From the NCBI GenBank assembly GCA_029207755.1, contig JARCOQ010000002.1, positions 57,949,172 through 58,013,171 on the forward strand: DNA of 64,000 bases, written 5' to 3'. The notes under the pieces were generated by a model. The model had not been told where the DNA came from. It did not search any database and saw only the letters and a program-made list of their open reading frames with translations. Of the stretch, positions 13,901-28,181 are shown in pieces. The number at the start of each line of letters is the position of its first letter. Position 1 is the stretch's first letter. A program made the translations under genes and the position numbers. The stretch comes from Chamaea fasciata (lineage: Eukaryota; Chordata; Aves; Passeriformes; Sylviidae).

Positions 13901-16900
13901 ATTCTGATGTTCTAATTCTAATATCCAGGGCAGTGAAGAGTGTCACTGAACTTTATCTGATGCTAAAGATGGTTAAGAGTGGCAGGATTAAAACCTTGAT
14001 ATGTATGGTACTCTTTGTTTTTTGCTGACCTCCCTTCTAATACTGGCAAGTAAAACTGTGTGCTTCAGTTTAATTAATTTTTGAAATGAGAAGGTCTAAA
14101 ATCTCTGTCTGGGAGCTATATGTTATTTGATTTCATAGCCAAAAATTTGGATTTGCATGGGAAAATTAACTGCACGGACATAAATTAAAATAAGCCCTAT
14201 CCAGAAAGTAATTGGAATCTGCTTCAATTACATTAATTAGTAGGTTTAAAGACTACAGATCCATTGCCTAACTATGCAGTTCACCAATCATCATCTTCAC
14301 AGGGAGCATGTGTATTAAAATGGTGCTCAGAAAATGTTCAAGTTACCCTGTTTTACAGCGATTGAACAGATAATTTGTAGGAAACATGCAGCCAAGATAT
14401 AAATGTTCCCATGTGATTGTACAACACGCAGATGGATGCCATTCTTTGAAGAGAAAATTTGTGTTTCAAAAGGAAAACGAAACAAAACAGAAGTCAATAC
14501 TGAATAGTATATGGAATACGTATGTAGAGACATCCGACCATTGAGTTTGCTCTGCCAGAGCTCAGAAAAAGAGCAGGACTGAAAATCTACCAGTCAAACA
14601 ACTCTCAATACCACTGGACTAAATTAGAGCATATTATCTTAGGCTCAGCACAGCAGCGACTGAAATTACAAGAGGTCCCCTGGAGTTTTGATACAGTGAA
14701 CTCTTCTCTGCTCTTAACACACCAACCAGTACTGCCCCATGATAATCACTCACAGGCAGAGAGGTTCTCCAGGATTCACTAGAGTTCCTTAAAGCAATGT
14801 AAAAGATGATTTATGCCACACCCTCCTTATTCTACAGATGCAGAAGGTACTCTTTATGGTCAAGGTGAGGAGAAGCCTTCTGGGCTGAGGGAGGGTAGTA
14901 CCGTATTAGCATCTTATGCTGACATTAAGGAATGTTAAACAGCCTTTAAAGGCCAGTTTTGTCTCATCTAACTTGCATCTCCAAACTGGAAGGCCTAGAC
15001 TAAAGAAAAAGCAACCCACAGAGCTCAACTCACTCCAGGTACCTTGACATATTTAATAGGGTGTGATGAATAATTGTAATAATGTCTCTAAATCCACTGC
15101 TTATACATAATTAATGCAATCCCTTGGATCGATTTAGCGTAGGTCTGGGACACAAGCTCGAGTGTGTCTGAGGAACTAGTACAACCTTCAACCTTCCTCA
15201 GGAACAGGGGAAAGGTAAAAGAATCATACTTATCATCTTTCTGTAGAGATACTCATCTTTGCACCTGGGTAATGTGCCCTGGGTGTTTAAATTTGGTGTA
15301 CTGTCTTTTACACACACAGTGAAACCTCTCTAAATGTCATGTTAGGACTTGTCAGCAAAACCTCTGAGCAAGGTTCATTGCTCTGTAATTTTTTTTAACT
15401 TCAGAATCTTGAAAGATTGAAAGATAAAGAGCTGTTGGTCTCAGCTTTCTATGTGAGGAAATACCTCTGGATTTACTTTTTTAAAATGAATTTGCTGTAG
15501 AAAATGAGTCAGGAGTTGACTTCCATATTGAATCAGACAGCAGATAGACTCCCTAGGAGGAGGAAGAAAATAGCTTAAGTATATATCTATGTAACCTAAT
15601 TGCATTTGTTATTGTCATTCTCAAAATTTAGGGCTGGACTGTAATTGAATTTATTCTTAAATATAAGAGATAAAATTCCAATGAGTTCTGCTAAATTATC
15701 TGGATATAATACGGATAACTATAAATGGCAACAAAATCAGTCTCTATCGGTTGCGAATTATGTGACAATGTGTAAGCAGACCTGTGTATTCTTGTCAGAC
15801 AAGGTTTGAATCTCTTTCACAACCTTCCTGTCTTGTCCTGTATCCCACTAACCAATACTCTGTAGAATTTTTAAAAATGTAGAAACACCATGAAACAGCT
15901 GCCACCAAACAGTTATTTCAAGGCTGCTCTAAAAGGTGGCTATTTTTATTTTATTTTAAAGACTTCTCCACATGACAGATATTGAGAAGCGAATATGATG
16001 ACTATTGAAATATTAAAATCAACAGTAGTTGCTACAATTTGACTATAGGTTTTAACTGTGAAGCAGTGCTTCTGCATCCTTGCATCTTTGCATTCTGAGA
16101 AATCATAGAATAGTTCCGTAACTGATGGAGCAGAAGTTCCCTTAATTGCCTCCACAGTGGTCTTACTTCCCTAACTGCCAAACATTTGAATCTTCCAGTA
16201 GATTTGTTACCCACTTGACTGGATGAATGTCTGGTCAGAAGTTATGCATTATTTATCATAAATCATTCATTTTTATTTCAAAATCAGTTGAACAAACATT
16301 GCTTAGTGGTAAGGGACAGTTTATTTTTTTCTTTTAAAAAGGCATGGGAAGTATAAGGTGACCACTCACTGAACTATTGTTAGTCTCACTTTTGACCAAT
16401 GCCTCCCACACAGCAGAATGAACAAGTAAGGCAGGTGCTTTGAAATGTGCTTGATACACCTTTGATTTTAGTAAAATCCAAGGGTGCAAATGTGACAGAC
16501 CCAGGTGAACCTTTATGAAGAATTTGGGCCCAAGTTGCCCTTTAGCAAAGTTCTTACTACCAGGGACGCCATGAATTGTCTCCTTTTTTCAGGCTTTTGC
16601 AGAAGGGAAGATGCTGCTGATGCTTAAAAATTTTAGCTTGATCTGGGGGCCATATTTATGCTGACAAAGAAAGAAGCAAGCACATACACACCAGCAAAGA
16701 ATTTGATGTTTCTCTTTTATATGTTTTCCCACTTATCTTCTTATCTTTCTGTAATAGTTGTTTCAGTATAATGCTGTTGCAAAATATTTTTCCACAAAGC
16801 ATTATTTTTGCAAGGGAAGGGTACAAGAAGTGTTTTACTTTTTGTTTGTTAGTTTTTCCCTGTGCTTAATTAATCATAAATAATTTTAATTAAACTCAAG

Positions 16901-19900
16901 GGAAAGCAATACCTCTGGACAGCAGGTATTCTTTCTTGAAGACAAAATAATAAGAAAAAAAAAAAAAAAAGAAAATAAAGTCATAAGCACTTTTCTAGAT
17001 ATTGTTTCCAGTATAACTTCTACTCTCAGCTGGCAGATTTGCTTAAGTCTGGTGTTAATTCTATATGGCATAGTATTCTTGCATTCAGCATTCAAGTACC
17101 TCTGGAGCTCAGTCCTTGTACAACTCAAAAAAATATGAAAAAATTTGAACTGTGTTTTCAACTACTTTTTAAACAATATATGACAAGAATCTGGGTACTT
17201 TTTGACAGTTCATATTGAGAAAAAATGTAAACAGAGATGTCATACTCACAAAATGTAGCTGGAAAACACAACTGCAGAGGAATATTAGAACATACACTCC
17301 AGTTGCCTAGAAAGTGACTTCTTAATGTAAGTATCAATAGCCTCATTAATGCTTGCTAGGATAACTCTTTCTAACTCCCCCTCGTTTTCTTTAATTATAT
17401 GAACCTTCTATTTCAGATTGAATTTATTTAGATCTAGTTTATACACATTTGTTTCTTTTGGCAATAGTGCTTTACTTATCTGCTTCTTGTAGCTTTATAT
17501 TTTACTTGATTTCCGTTTCTGTAAGGAGTTATACCAGTCTTCAAATTTCTTAAAAACATTTCTTGATTATGATTAAATGTCTGTTTCTCTATCACTTTAA
17601 TGCTTCTTTTCCACACCTGATTAGTCTGGTCATCTTGTATGTGGATGAGCAGCACGGTGTCCAGAATTTCAGATAAGGTTACATCAGTGCTCTGAACAAC
17701 ACTACCCAAATTTCTTATTCTTTGCTAAAAGCGCCTCTTCTGATTGTAATTTCTTTTTCATAGTGACATTATATTAGAGAAATATAATAATCTTGCAGCC
17801 AATTAGCACATATCATCTTTCTTCTCCACTATTCTTAATAACAGAGAAGGTTTAAACTTTTACAGAAATGCTTGTTAATTGTCACTATCCATAATTAAAC
17901 TTCGTCTTCTTTTGTCCTCACGTGTAGTACTCATGTAATTTTAAGGTCAAGCCAAGATTATGTTTAATCTAAAAAAAAAAAAAAAAGCTTACTGTGCCAT
18001 TGCTGCATTTCTTTACACTTTTTCACTTCTTATTTCATTGCCAGAGAATGTTTAATATTTTTTCTTTGCAAAATCTGGTATTGTAAGGTAACTGTAAAGG
18101 GAATGTCTACTTGCAGTCTAAAAATATAGTGAAATATCTGGATAATGCACAAGAAATTCTGATGGCAAAACACAGTATCTGAGAAGCCATGTTTATAAGG
18201 GCCTGGGAAAAATCTTTGTTTAGGTGAATATTGAAAAATAGTCCTTTAACTGAAATCAAAATTGTTAAACACCAATTAAAAAAAGTGCATATAGTTTAGT
18301 CAGAGAGCTGATGAAAATTCTGGATGTGGAGGCATTAGGAGTGCATATCTGGATCTCACACTATTAAAAAAAAACCACCAAAACGATACCAAAAGAAGTA
18401 TATTGGTCCTTTGAAACCCTCTGTGCAAGTTCAATTTTGACAAGGTGACAAAGCTATCAAAGGTGTAAAGTTTCTATAATAGCCCTGTATAATACAGTGT
18501 ACAGGCTACCGACAGGATTTGTAAACAGTTTGCACTACCAACAATAAGGAAAAGCTTGTTCAGTTAGCATTACAGGAAGCAGAAGTCAGAGGTTCATGCA
18601 CATTGTTTATTCATAATTGTAATTCATCTTGAGTTACAGAATCTGATGTTTGATTAAAAAAAAAAAAAAAGAAATAAAAAAGGAAAAAGAGAGCAATGGA
18701 AGAAATGGGAGCACATTATGGTGTGCCACAAAGACAAACAGAGCCATGAGAAATTAGGCTTCCTTAGCTCTGCTTTTCATGTAACTACCTCATTTTTTTC
18801 TGATTATTTTTATTTCTTGAAATGACTGATTTGACTTGTTTTTAGAGGGGTGTGTGTATTTCATCCTAGTCAAGTTGAAACAAAAGGAAATAGACAGACA
18901 CCTACAGCTAATATGATATAACATCCTTCTATTGTCTTATGCAAGCATGCACATAATTTTATTACAGAACCAATAATAAGGGAGTCGTCCTCTTGGCTGC
19001 ATAATACAGTTGGAAGATTGTGTTAAAGTGATTGGATTTTCAGATGCAGACTGTCTTTTCTTCTGGTAAAAGTGAGAAGGATCCAGTAGTTTTGAATGTT
19101 ACATTTAGATTTGTTATTACTACATTTTCATTTCTCTACCTGTTAACAAGAATATATTACGTAAATTAAATATAAGTCTCCATGATATACTCATTACAAA
19201 AATTTGGAATCTCTTTCAGAAGAAGTACATGCAAGGATACCAAGCAGATATGTACTAAATATTTGGTTTAAATGTGTAAATTAACTGTTGCAGTCAGAAA
19301 AATTATGAAGTATTAAGAGGAAAATCAACCATAAATGAAAAATTTATGATGATAAAACCATTCAGTAATCCAAGGGGAGTTAAAATTTCCTGGCTTACAT
19401 TCATGAGTTCATACCAGTATATGTCTCTATGTTCACATTTATCTCTATATAAATTATTTAACATTAGTATTTATTTGTTTAGTCACAGACTTGTGTGCTC
19501 TCCCCTCTTTCTTTTCTGCTTGAGCAATGGCCACCAGTGGTGGTTTTGATGGCTACATCTGGCTTAAGTTGTACTCTGGGGAGAAACATAACAACACAAT
19601 AGGTAAAATGAAATAAATCTCGTACAGCAGCTGAAGTCTTCTTGAGTGAATGCCAACGCAAAACACAACTGGTTTGCAAATATAAGTCAATCATTTTACT
19701 CCATAAATATTGGGCAGTCCAGGGCCCATTGTACAATCCTGTATAGCACTGGGCTGCACACCATGATCTCCCCTTGTGTAAGGACATGTCTCAAGGTTAC
19801 TCCTTAAGGCTGAGAGAGTCCTTATTGCATCTCAGGCTGAGTAAGTAAAATGGAATACACACAATGAAACTTTGAAATCTCAGCTAAGTGGTATAAAGGA

Positions 19901-21270
19901 TAGATTGTGCATGTACAGTCTTTTAGGCATAAACCGTTGACCAAGTATGTATGGATCCATGCCATGGATTCCCCTAAGAAAGCTTAGAACAGAAGGAGGT
20001 CCTTTCTGAGCCTCATGTCTCAACAGGAATGTTTCCCTGACAGTTTTGTCTGACCCTGTCCTCTATGCAACAAGCAATGAAGACCAACCTTGCAGCTGAA
20101 TTCAGTTAAATTACTGTTGCATTTACTTAAAAACTTAGATCATAGTTCTATATTGATAAACTGCTACTTCTCTCTTACAGGGGAAGTGAATCCTTCTATC
20201 TGTGACAGCCTTGACTTTGTTCATGGCAGTGGTGTGATTTGTTCCAGTGTTATATCTCACAGCTTCCTGAGTTTTAAACCCAATAGGACCTATGATGTAA
20301 GGTCTTCTGAAGGTGGTTATTCAAAACCAGAACTACTGCACCTCATTACTCTGTTTCTCAACTCAGCAAGGAGGATATTAATAGGTCTATTGAAATGAGT
20401 GAGGATGTACCCTTCACACACACAATGTGTCCAGACAAGGCCACTTACTCAGCTCTGCAGTTCCTGTGCTGTCTCTCTTCAAAGATGACTGTCAACGATT
20501 TTCACAGCCATTTGTGATTACACATCAACATGATGCATTCAGGGCCAGGCAGCAAGGATATGCATGGAAGTAAAACAGCTAATGGTGCTGACACTGCCTC
20601 CTCTTCCTCCTCACAGCTGCTCCTTCTACCCACAGCACCTTTATGAGGCTCCATTAAGGGAGTAAGGGAGGCAAAGGACTGTAACAAGTGTATAAATATG
20701 AAAAGTAGCAAATCAAAGAGCTCTTTAGCAACTTGTTTATGCAACTTGTGCAATTAATAGATCTAATAACCAGGAAGAGTATTCATATAAATTGGTCTTA
20801 TTGTCTACTGCCCAAATATTTATACCATGGTAGTGGCAAAGAACAGCAGATAAGAGACTGAAAATGCAGATAAAAGTGGTACAGTAAAAAAGGCAGAGAG
20901 AAATTCATTCCCGAGTAGAGGATACCATTATGAGAACTTACTTCTCCATAGGGTACTCTGTAATCTGTTTAGTAGCATCTAGGAAAAGACAAGGTTCAAT
21001 AAGGAAATGATTAATTGAACAGCTTGTGTGGAGGAAGGATGAAGTTTTGAAGGTTTCACTATCTTGGTACTTAGTTTTTCAGGCTTGAGCACTGAACAGA
21101 TTGGAAAATCCCACACTGCATTTTGGACATGTGCATTGATTGTGTTAAGGAATAAAAATGACTTGGATGAGGTTTCTGGATAGGTCCTTTTACTGAGGTG
21201 AACAGATCTTCACTAAGGTAAGCCAACACATAGAAAGAGACTCACCTTGACTTTCTGACATTCAAGTGGT
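10916..21270. other. Long unique AT-rich noncoding stretch, no gene seen
   Basis: About 10 kb without a recognisable exon, RNA gene or dispersed repeat. Poly-A runs occur at 16955-16970, 17971-17986 and 18656-18670, none at the end of an element I can identify. The longest open frames (79 codons at 11377, 91 at 16886 minus, 102 at 19479 minus, 102 at 20090 plus) show no conserved motif, and I treat them as chance. Very old repeats could be hidden here. Confidence 0.65.
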
Positions 21271-21321
21271 AGGGGTTTTTTTTCTTTTTTTTTGGTTTTG
21301 TTTGTTTGTTTGTTTGTTTTT
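21271..21321 (+). repeat. G/T-rich low-complexity tract with (TTTG)n
   Basis: AGGGG followed by T-rich sequence and five TTTG units. Same character as the tract near 10 kb. Confidence 0.9.
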
Positions 21322-21733
21322 AACAAGCCTTGAAATTTTCCTCTGTAAGAAGGAGACATGCAGACAACCTCTGGAGAGCAATTCCTGTATCCTAAGATAG
21401 GTGTTTAAGACAGATGAGATATATACCTCTATGGCAGTGCTTATCTCTCTTCAGCAAATATAAAAGGAGCTACACAACTGGTTTAGATTTCACACCTGAT
21501 TTCAAGACAGATAAGTCCTTCTTTTAGCTTTTTTTGTTAGAATTTTTTAGAATGAAAGCTAGCTCATATTTTCTGTAAATAAACTTGAGCATCATATTAA
21601 TTAAGGCAAAAAACTAACATAAACATTGAAAAAGATACAATTCATGACAGGACACAAATTTTCAAATACTTTAGCATGACAGAAGTCCCACTTTGTACCT
21701 GAAGCCACTCAACAATGAGAGGAAAGATCTGCA

Positions 21734-22190
21734 TGTTTTGTCCTGGTTTCAGGGAAAGACAGGGTTAATTTTTTTTCAGTTGGTGTGAGGGGGTGGAGTT
21801 TTTATCTGTATGGGAATGGCCAAGACCAAAATTTTATTCAATACCATGTCATGTGGTTGTCAGGGGTGGGGGAAAGGGGCTGTCTCACTGGTTTTCAAGA
21901 AGAAGAATGTGCCTTCTGGGACAAGAAAGTGCAGCAGGCAAAACAGTTGGTATTGTAGTGAACTTTCTGCATAAATCTTTTCTTTGTCTTATACCTTTTG
22001 TTTTTCATGCTGTTTCTGTTACTGTTCTTTTTCTTACCTCATTGCTGTTTCCATTAAATTATTCTTATCTCAACCTCTGATCTTTACCTTTTGTGCTTTC
22101 AGTTGGAGGGGGAGGGAAAGTGAGTAGCAGCATGGTTTTAGTGGGAGCACTTAAACATTTGTCTATTTTCTAGTTGCCAGGTGCTTCTAG
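21734..22190 (+). mobile_element. Degraded solo-type LTR of an avian endogenous retrovirus (TguLTR5-like)
   Basis: The segment opens with TGTTTTGTCCTGGTTTCAGG and AGGGTTAATTTT. It continues with a CCATGTCATGTGG block that lies near the promoter in related LTRs, and then a pyrimidine-rich stretch. The polyadenylation region is ATTAAATTATTCTTATCTCAACC, with an ATTAAA signal at 22053-22058. Further on come a G-rich AGTTGGAGGGGGAGGG block and TAGTTGCCAGGTGC. This order and wording match my memory of an LTR family widespread in Neoaves. The usual TATA box and part of U3 seem to be missing, so it is internally shortened. No gag, pol or env sequence flanks it, which fits a solo LTR. The right end is uncertain: a TTTAAACTA sequence near 22225 may be the true terminus. 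The family name is inference from memory; the LTR nature is better supported. Confidence 0.75.
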
Positions 22191-25100
22191 CCTCTCTCAG
22201 ACACCTGAGAAAACATAAGGTTTAAACTAAGGGTGGTTGCATTAGAAATTTTAGGTCTACTGTTCTTCCATCTTCACAATTTTAACTATGTTTCCAAAAT
22301 TTTGGGAGCCTGGAGACAGAAAGAGGGCAGTCATACACTCAAGACAAGTGAGACTGCAGGAAAATAAGGCAACAATCCTGGACCATCATTCATCATCTGC
22401 TTGTTCAAACATGTTAGTGGCCCTTGACATGACACTTAACACTGTTTCAATTTGAAAGAGAACTTTAAGGCCATTAACCAGAATTGTAATTTCCAGGCAT
22501 TGCCTGTAGCTCAGGCGTTCTCACCTAATTACCAGATCGAATGTCATGTTGTAGATTTTCCTGTCATATTCCGAAAAGTCAGCAAAGTGACTGCTCTCAG
22601 GTGCTATTCAACACAATATGAATCCATGTAGCAAGTCTAATAAAGTTTATTTCAACCACAATCTTGAATTTACTCTCTGAAGGTGTGACATAGGAACACG
22701 TTGAGTGTGCTCAGTTTAGCTGCACAGGTTTGGACAGTCCTGACTGCCAGATCCTTCAGATTCTTCACGCAGTGCATATAGGGCATGTAGCTACTGTTTC
22801 AATGTACCTATGAACTTAGGAAGTACAGGTGAACCACTCTACGGGCCTAGTATTATTTGGTTACTGCCCATACCAATGATGTCAGAGTGGACAAGGGGGA
22901 AGGTGATGGAGTCCAGCCTCTCCTTCTGCCTGGAAGGAATCTAGCTCTTGAAAAGCAGCTCTGGACATTTAAGTCTGCTTCCCTCCTTTAATTTAGGGGT
23001 TTGTGTGGTGGTTGTGGGCTTTTTTGCTTCCGTCCTTTTTCCCTCTCCCTGTCAACAAAATCTGTTTTCTGATGTGTTTTCTGATCCCTAATGTTAATGT
23101 AGAGTGCTGGAATCAGGCTTTCACCTTGTTTAGTTTTTAAGACAATTATTTCCTCCTGCTTTTCTATAGGTGTTAACCCCATTTCTCTTTCCAGCCCTTC
23201 CGGGCACATATCAGTTTTGTTTTGCTCTCTTTGCCAGCAGATGTTTTATACTTTCTTTTGCCTTTCAGTAATGTCACCATCACCATCAACTTCCTAATGT
23301 ATAAGTCCACCAGGGATATGGTTCAGACTGACAGCACCACATATTAGTCCTGGGCCCAATCCTGCTGGTTTTTTTCAGCTAATCCTGGTTTCACATGTAC
23401 TACTGCCTGGATTTTCTGAGGCTTTCAGTGAATGAAGGGATCTATGTATCTAGGTGTATTTGTTGCTTCCCCACACAAGGGAGGGAAACAAGTGACTGCA
23501 TTTTAAAAACACAGCAATTACACATCTTTTGGGTATGTGGATATGTTTGGTTGATTTTTTCTCTTTTTGCCCTCGTATGCCAACTGCCAGAATAACATAA
23601 TTTATTCAAGATTGATCTAGACAGGATATAGATATTTTGTGATTAAAATGATGTAGCTTCTTGAGCCCCTTTTAATGTTTAAAATGTGAAGTGGAGATAA
23701 AGATTTGTGATCAAATTTAAAGTGTTCCTAATAGGGATTAAATTTGGATTCCATTAAGCAATTTTTGTAGACATCCTAAGCAGCAAATGTTTGTTGCAAA
23801 CATATTAATTGAGTTTTAATTATAAGATAGATGTTTACATGATATGACTTCTAAGCTTTCTTGAAACTGTTTCTAATAATGAACTAACATTCCAAGACAT
23901 ATTTATGAATGTTTTAACCCAGTAACTCTGTTACAAGATGAAGCAAGATATAATAATAAAAGCAACCTAAACCTCACATTAGGTACAAATAAAGCAGTCA
24001 GGCATTTCATGGAACTTTTATGGTTATAATTAATTTTTCACTTGAGTCCATCCTCTGATATGTAATCAAATCTACATATATTAACTATAGGAGCTCTAGT
24101 GCATAAATCATCCAGAGCTGAGTAATTATTAGCATTGGACAGTTAACAAATACTTATTCATAAAAAGATTTTTAGATTCACCAGCTATGTGATAAAACAT
24201 GGATAGTTATGCAGTAAAACAGTGCATAGTCATTAGCCCCCTCTAGGCAGTTGCTTAACCATCACATTAGATACTTTTTTAAAATAAATCTTCTTGTCCC
24301 AGTCTTTTTTTCTTTCCTGGTCAAACAGTTTTACATGCATAACTAGTCCTGTTCCTTGTCTCTCCATGTGGATCTCTGATCTAGCTCCTAACTGGGGAAA
24401 TTGAGAGAAACATTTTCAAAGACTTGGTTGAATACAAAGGTACTACACTCCGTTTATCAAATGAGACTAGCAGGATAAAATTCTATGATACAGTCATAGA
24501 TGACTTATAAGTATTACAAGAAAGTATTAGATTACATCCCAGGAAAGTGTACAATGTGTAAGGGCTGGTAGTTTTTCCTGGCACAGTGCTGACGCAATAC
24601 CTTATTCACTGCAATTAGGGAAAGTTACTGCTAAAACTACAGAAAGGAAGAGTCTTTAATTGCATTGCACTCAAATACACTGAAACATTAGCTTGCTTTT
24701 ATTTTTAAAGGATCTTTTATTGGTTTTGAATAATAATAGATTACTATTTCACAGCACTGTTATGACATTTGATTAGTGTTTGTGAAGTGTTTTGAGACCC
24801 ATATTTGAAAGGCACTAAAAACTACAAAGTATTGTTATTATTCTTTCTCTGAATTCCCCCAAGTTCCAGGTGGTTCATAACATTTTAGGGAAAAGCTGTC
24901 AGAGTAACTCCATAGACTCCATTAATGCAATGTATTTAATCTGTTTACTGATAATTTCTACTCTACGCTTTTCGATTTTTCTAGTTTCTGGTCTCTTCCC
25001 TTCAACTGAGTAATGTATGAGACAGGATAACATGTCTGATATGATGCAAATGGGCTGTTCACAAGGCTGGGACTTTTAATCTTGACAACCTGTTAATACA

Positions 25101-27727
25101 CTGCTTTTACTATAGTGTCTCTCAAATGAAGAAAAACAAGCAAGAAAAATAAACAGCAAGTAAAATATATAGACTGTGCCAGGCATCTCTCAGAGGCTTA
25201 GTATGTGCCAAAGTATTTTACTGAGAAATTCTCAGTCCTACTAGCAGATCTTAATTTTTTCTGGTTTGTGTGCTTCACTTTTTCTGGGAAAAAAAGAAAG
25301 GCAGCTGAGTTGGTTTTGCATTTCTGACGCAGAACTCAGATCAGATATTTTGAAGTCAGCCCAAGGCCATATGAAGCACGGAGAGCGGTAGTAAAAAATG
25401 ATTGTGCTGTGTGTGCTTGTGTATCCAGATACACCATAGCCTGATATGCAATATTTAATGGAATTTGAATGTTACCTTTCTCTGCATATATTGGTAACTA
25501 AATGGCTGCTGGCAATTATTCTTCAAATAGTGCAGAATCTTTGTTTTTGGAAAAGGTTTCTTACATAATCCAGTTGTTTTTCTAGCTTCTCAATGCTTCA
25601 GGATGAAAATAGAGCAGCACTCTGGCAGATATTATAAAACAGAAATACAAGCCAAATTTTTTTGATGTTCCTGTCACAGGGCTGGATAGGGTACAACAGT
25701 AGGAGAGAAACACTCAGAAGCAGTCCTGCCACTGTCTACTGACCTGAATACAAACAAATCAGGAACCATGCCAGTATTCCTATTTCTGCGCCCATTCCCT
25801 CCTCCTCCAGCCCTCAGTAAAACAAAACATATATAACAAAAAGAAGCCGACCCCAGAAAGTTATACAATTATAACGTGTTTTCTCCTCCTGTGGTAGGTT
25901 TCTTTGAGCTTTAGACTAGCAGACAGCAGTGCAGCGGCAGAGTTTTGGCACACAAAATGTCTCTATTAGTTAAAGCAAACCATACAATACAAGCAACAGT
26001 GTGCCAGAAATCCTTACAGTCAAACAGTGAAAAAATACCCAGAGAGAAAAAAACCCACAAACATAAAGTGGTAGGAGCATCACTATATTGGTTACTTTAT
26101 CAAAGATGGAGGGAAGTAGAAAAAAAATGGAGGAAAAATATGTTTAAGGATCCCTCGTTAGATCATTCTGAAACTGAGGCGATTTTCAATTTATTTTTTC
26201 TCCTTTTTTCTCCTTTTTTGTTGTTTTGTTTTTAGCAATTCTATTCTTTTCTATTTAGATAATGGAAATATTAAGCTTTCATTAAAAACCAATATTCATA
26301 ATACAGATGGAAACGAAGATAACCATCAACTGAGTATAAACCAAGACAGTGATGACTTTCGTCTACTGCTGACAGCTTGAAACAGTAACTCCAAAAAAGC
26401 CCCTAGTCCAGTAGATGATCTCGCCCTGGTTAACTCCTGCTATGTCTGAGCTGAATGGCCCAAGGGCACCTCCAAACAAACAAGTCTGGGGGAAATGCCA
26501 GATATGTTTTCAACCCATTGCAAGGTGTGCCCAAGTCCCTTTCCTCTTGCCTTCCTGCTCTGTTCTCTACGAACTGTGACCCAGGCGTACAAGTCAGATG
26601 AGATCTGTGGTGTGCTCCAAGAAGAAGTGTGATTTCCATGACTCCATGACAAGGCTGCAGAGAATGCACCTGTAGGACTTCTCAAAGACAAACTCTTAAA
26701 CTCATCTTATGTCCCTTGTTCCCATGAGCAATGGACTTTAAAATTTAATAAAACAGCATTTCTCTCTTCATAATAACTTTGCACAATGCAGGGCAATATT
26801 TTCAGTATAATTTGGATTGTGGTTTTAAGCAGATACATTCAGCTTATTTGCACAGGCAAAGGGGCTTAGTATGCATTATACAGTAACAGAAACAGTTATA
26901 GGCATAATTATGCTGATATACACCAACAAATCATTGTTTTTGTAGGGGGGAAAAAATCATTCTTTTGTGTTGTGTACATTGTTTCATTAACTAAGGAAGC
27001 TCCAGGAGCAACTTGGATCTCTAGAGCAATTCCTCGTCCCCTGTACTTCAGCACTTCTTAAGCCCCAAAATGCTCAAGAAAAGAATTATAGGGATAAGCC
27101 AGGAAAAAACTTAAACCGGGACAGCTGTTGTAGGAAGATTTTAAGGGGCAAAGAACAGACTTCATCTCTCAAATGATTTTTCTTTTTTGTGGGGATTGAT
27201 CTAAGTTCTATTTTATTTCTTGCAGATTATATAGAGAATATCCTGTCCCTGAAGTAACTGGTTGTGTGGTTCGTTCCCCGCAGCCCCAGAGCGTTCGGAC
27301 ATGACCCCAAATCTCAAACTTCTCTGGCTTTATTATTTTTCATCCCATTATCTTCCTACTAACATGATCCCCACTAAGAAATTGAAAATGACAAGCCAGG
27401 AAAAAAACACACCAGACAGAGAACAAAACAAAGCAAAACAAAAAAGCTCCAAAGCTTCACAAGAGAACACAGTAGAGCTGATCTTGCTGGTTCTGTGCTT
27501 TCCTCTTTCCCTGATTTTTTTCTTTTTTTTTTTTAGCTTCCTTGTCTGGATTATAAATGCACCAGACCTTTTATTCTGCTTGCACAAGAACAGAGCTATA
27601 GGTTTTGTTTGATTCCTAAGAAATTTGATAGTTAGGATGAAAAAATAGGAACATATAAAACTCCTTCAGTAATAATCCTCTGATAAAGAATATTACTCTG
27701 ATTTGATAATCCCAACAATTTAGCCTT
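22191..27727. other. Unique AT-rich noncoding DNA, no gene seen
   Basis: No coding family recognised. A small CpG-containing patch lies at 27270-27297 (see findings). Frames of 64-96 codons (22988 minus, 25945 plus, 26440 minus) carry no conserved motif. Confidence 0.65.
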
Positions 27728-27806
27728 TTATGCATTTTTTTTAATGCATAACCCTCCCTCCCTCCCTCCCTCCCAACAAACAAACAAACAAACAAACAAA
27801 CAAACC
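27728..27806. repeat. Hairpin plus compound microsatellite (CCCT)n-(AAAC)n
   Basis: TTATGCATT at 27728-27736 and its exact complement AATGCATAA at 27743-27751 flank six T. This is followed at once by about five CCCT units (27752-27774) and about seven AAAC units (27775-27806). These are simple-sequence features. The overlapping frames on both strands are artefacts. Confidence 0.95.
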
Positions 27807-28157
27807 TATTTCAGTTTCAGCTCCACATTTGCAAATATAGCAGTTGAATGTTGTAATAAACAGCCAAATTTTTACCTCCAAAACCTGCATGTAACCCAGA
27901 AGCCTAAAGTTCTGGCTTCTCCCTAACAGCTTCACAATGCACTGATGTGCTGTCAGTACAAATATCTAACTTCAGACAATCTGGGAATGGCATAAACTAA
28001 GTTTAACTTCACAGAAAGATAACAGCATGTGGAAAACTGTGTTTATATTTTAGCTATCACATATATGTTAACACATACAAAAGCATATATTTCTGCATAT
28101 ATAAATAGACCAAAAAAGCATTTGCAGAATAAAGTGCTAAAGTTCAGATACATAGAC

Positions 28158-28181
28158 ATATATATATATATATATATATAA
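28158..28181. repeat. (TA)n microsatellite, about 12 units
   Basis: Uninterrupted alternating A/T over 24 bases. Confidence 0.97.

Noticed and set aside
16083..16096. AATCATAGAATAG as another CR1 3' tail
   Set aside because: The following sequence shows none of the CR1 3' UTR landmarks, so the match is too short.
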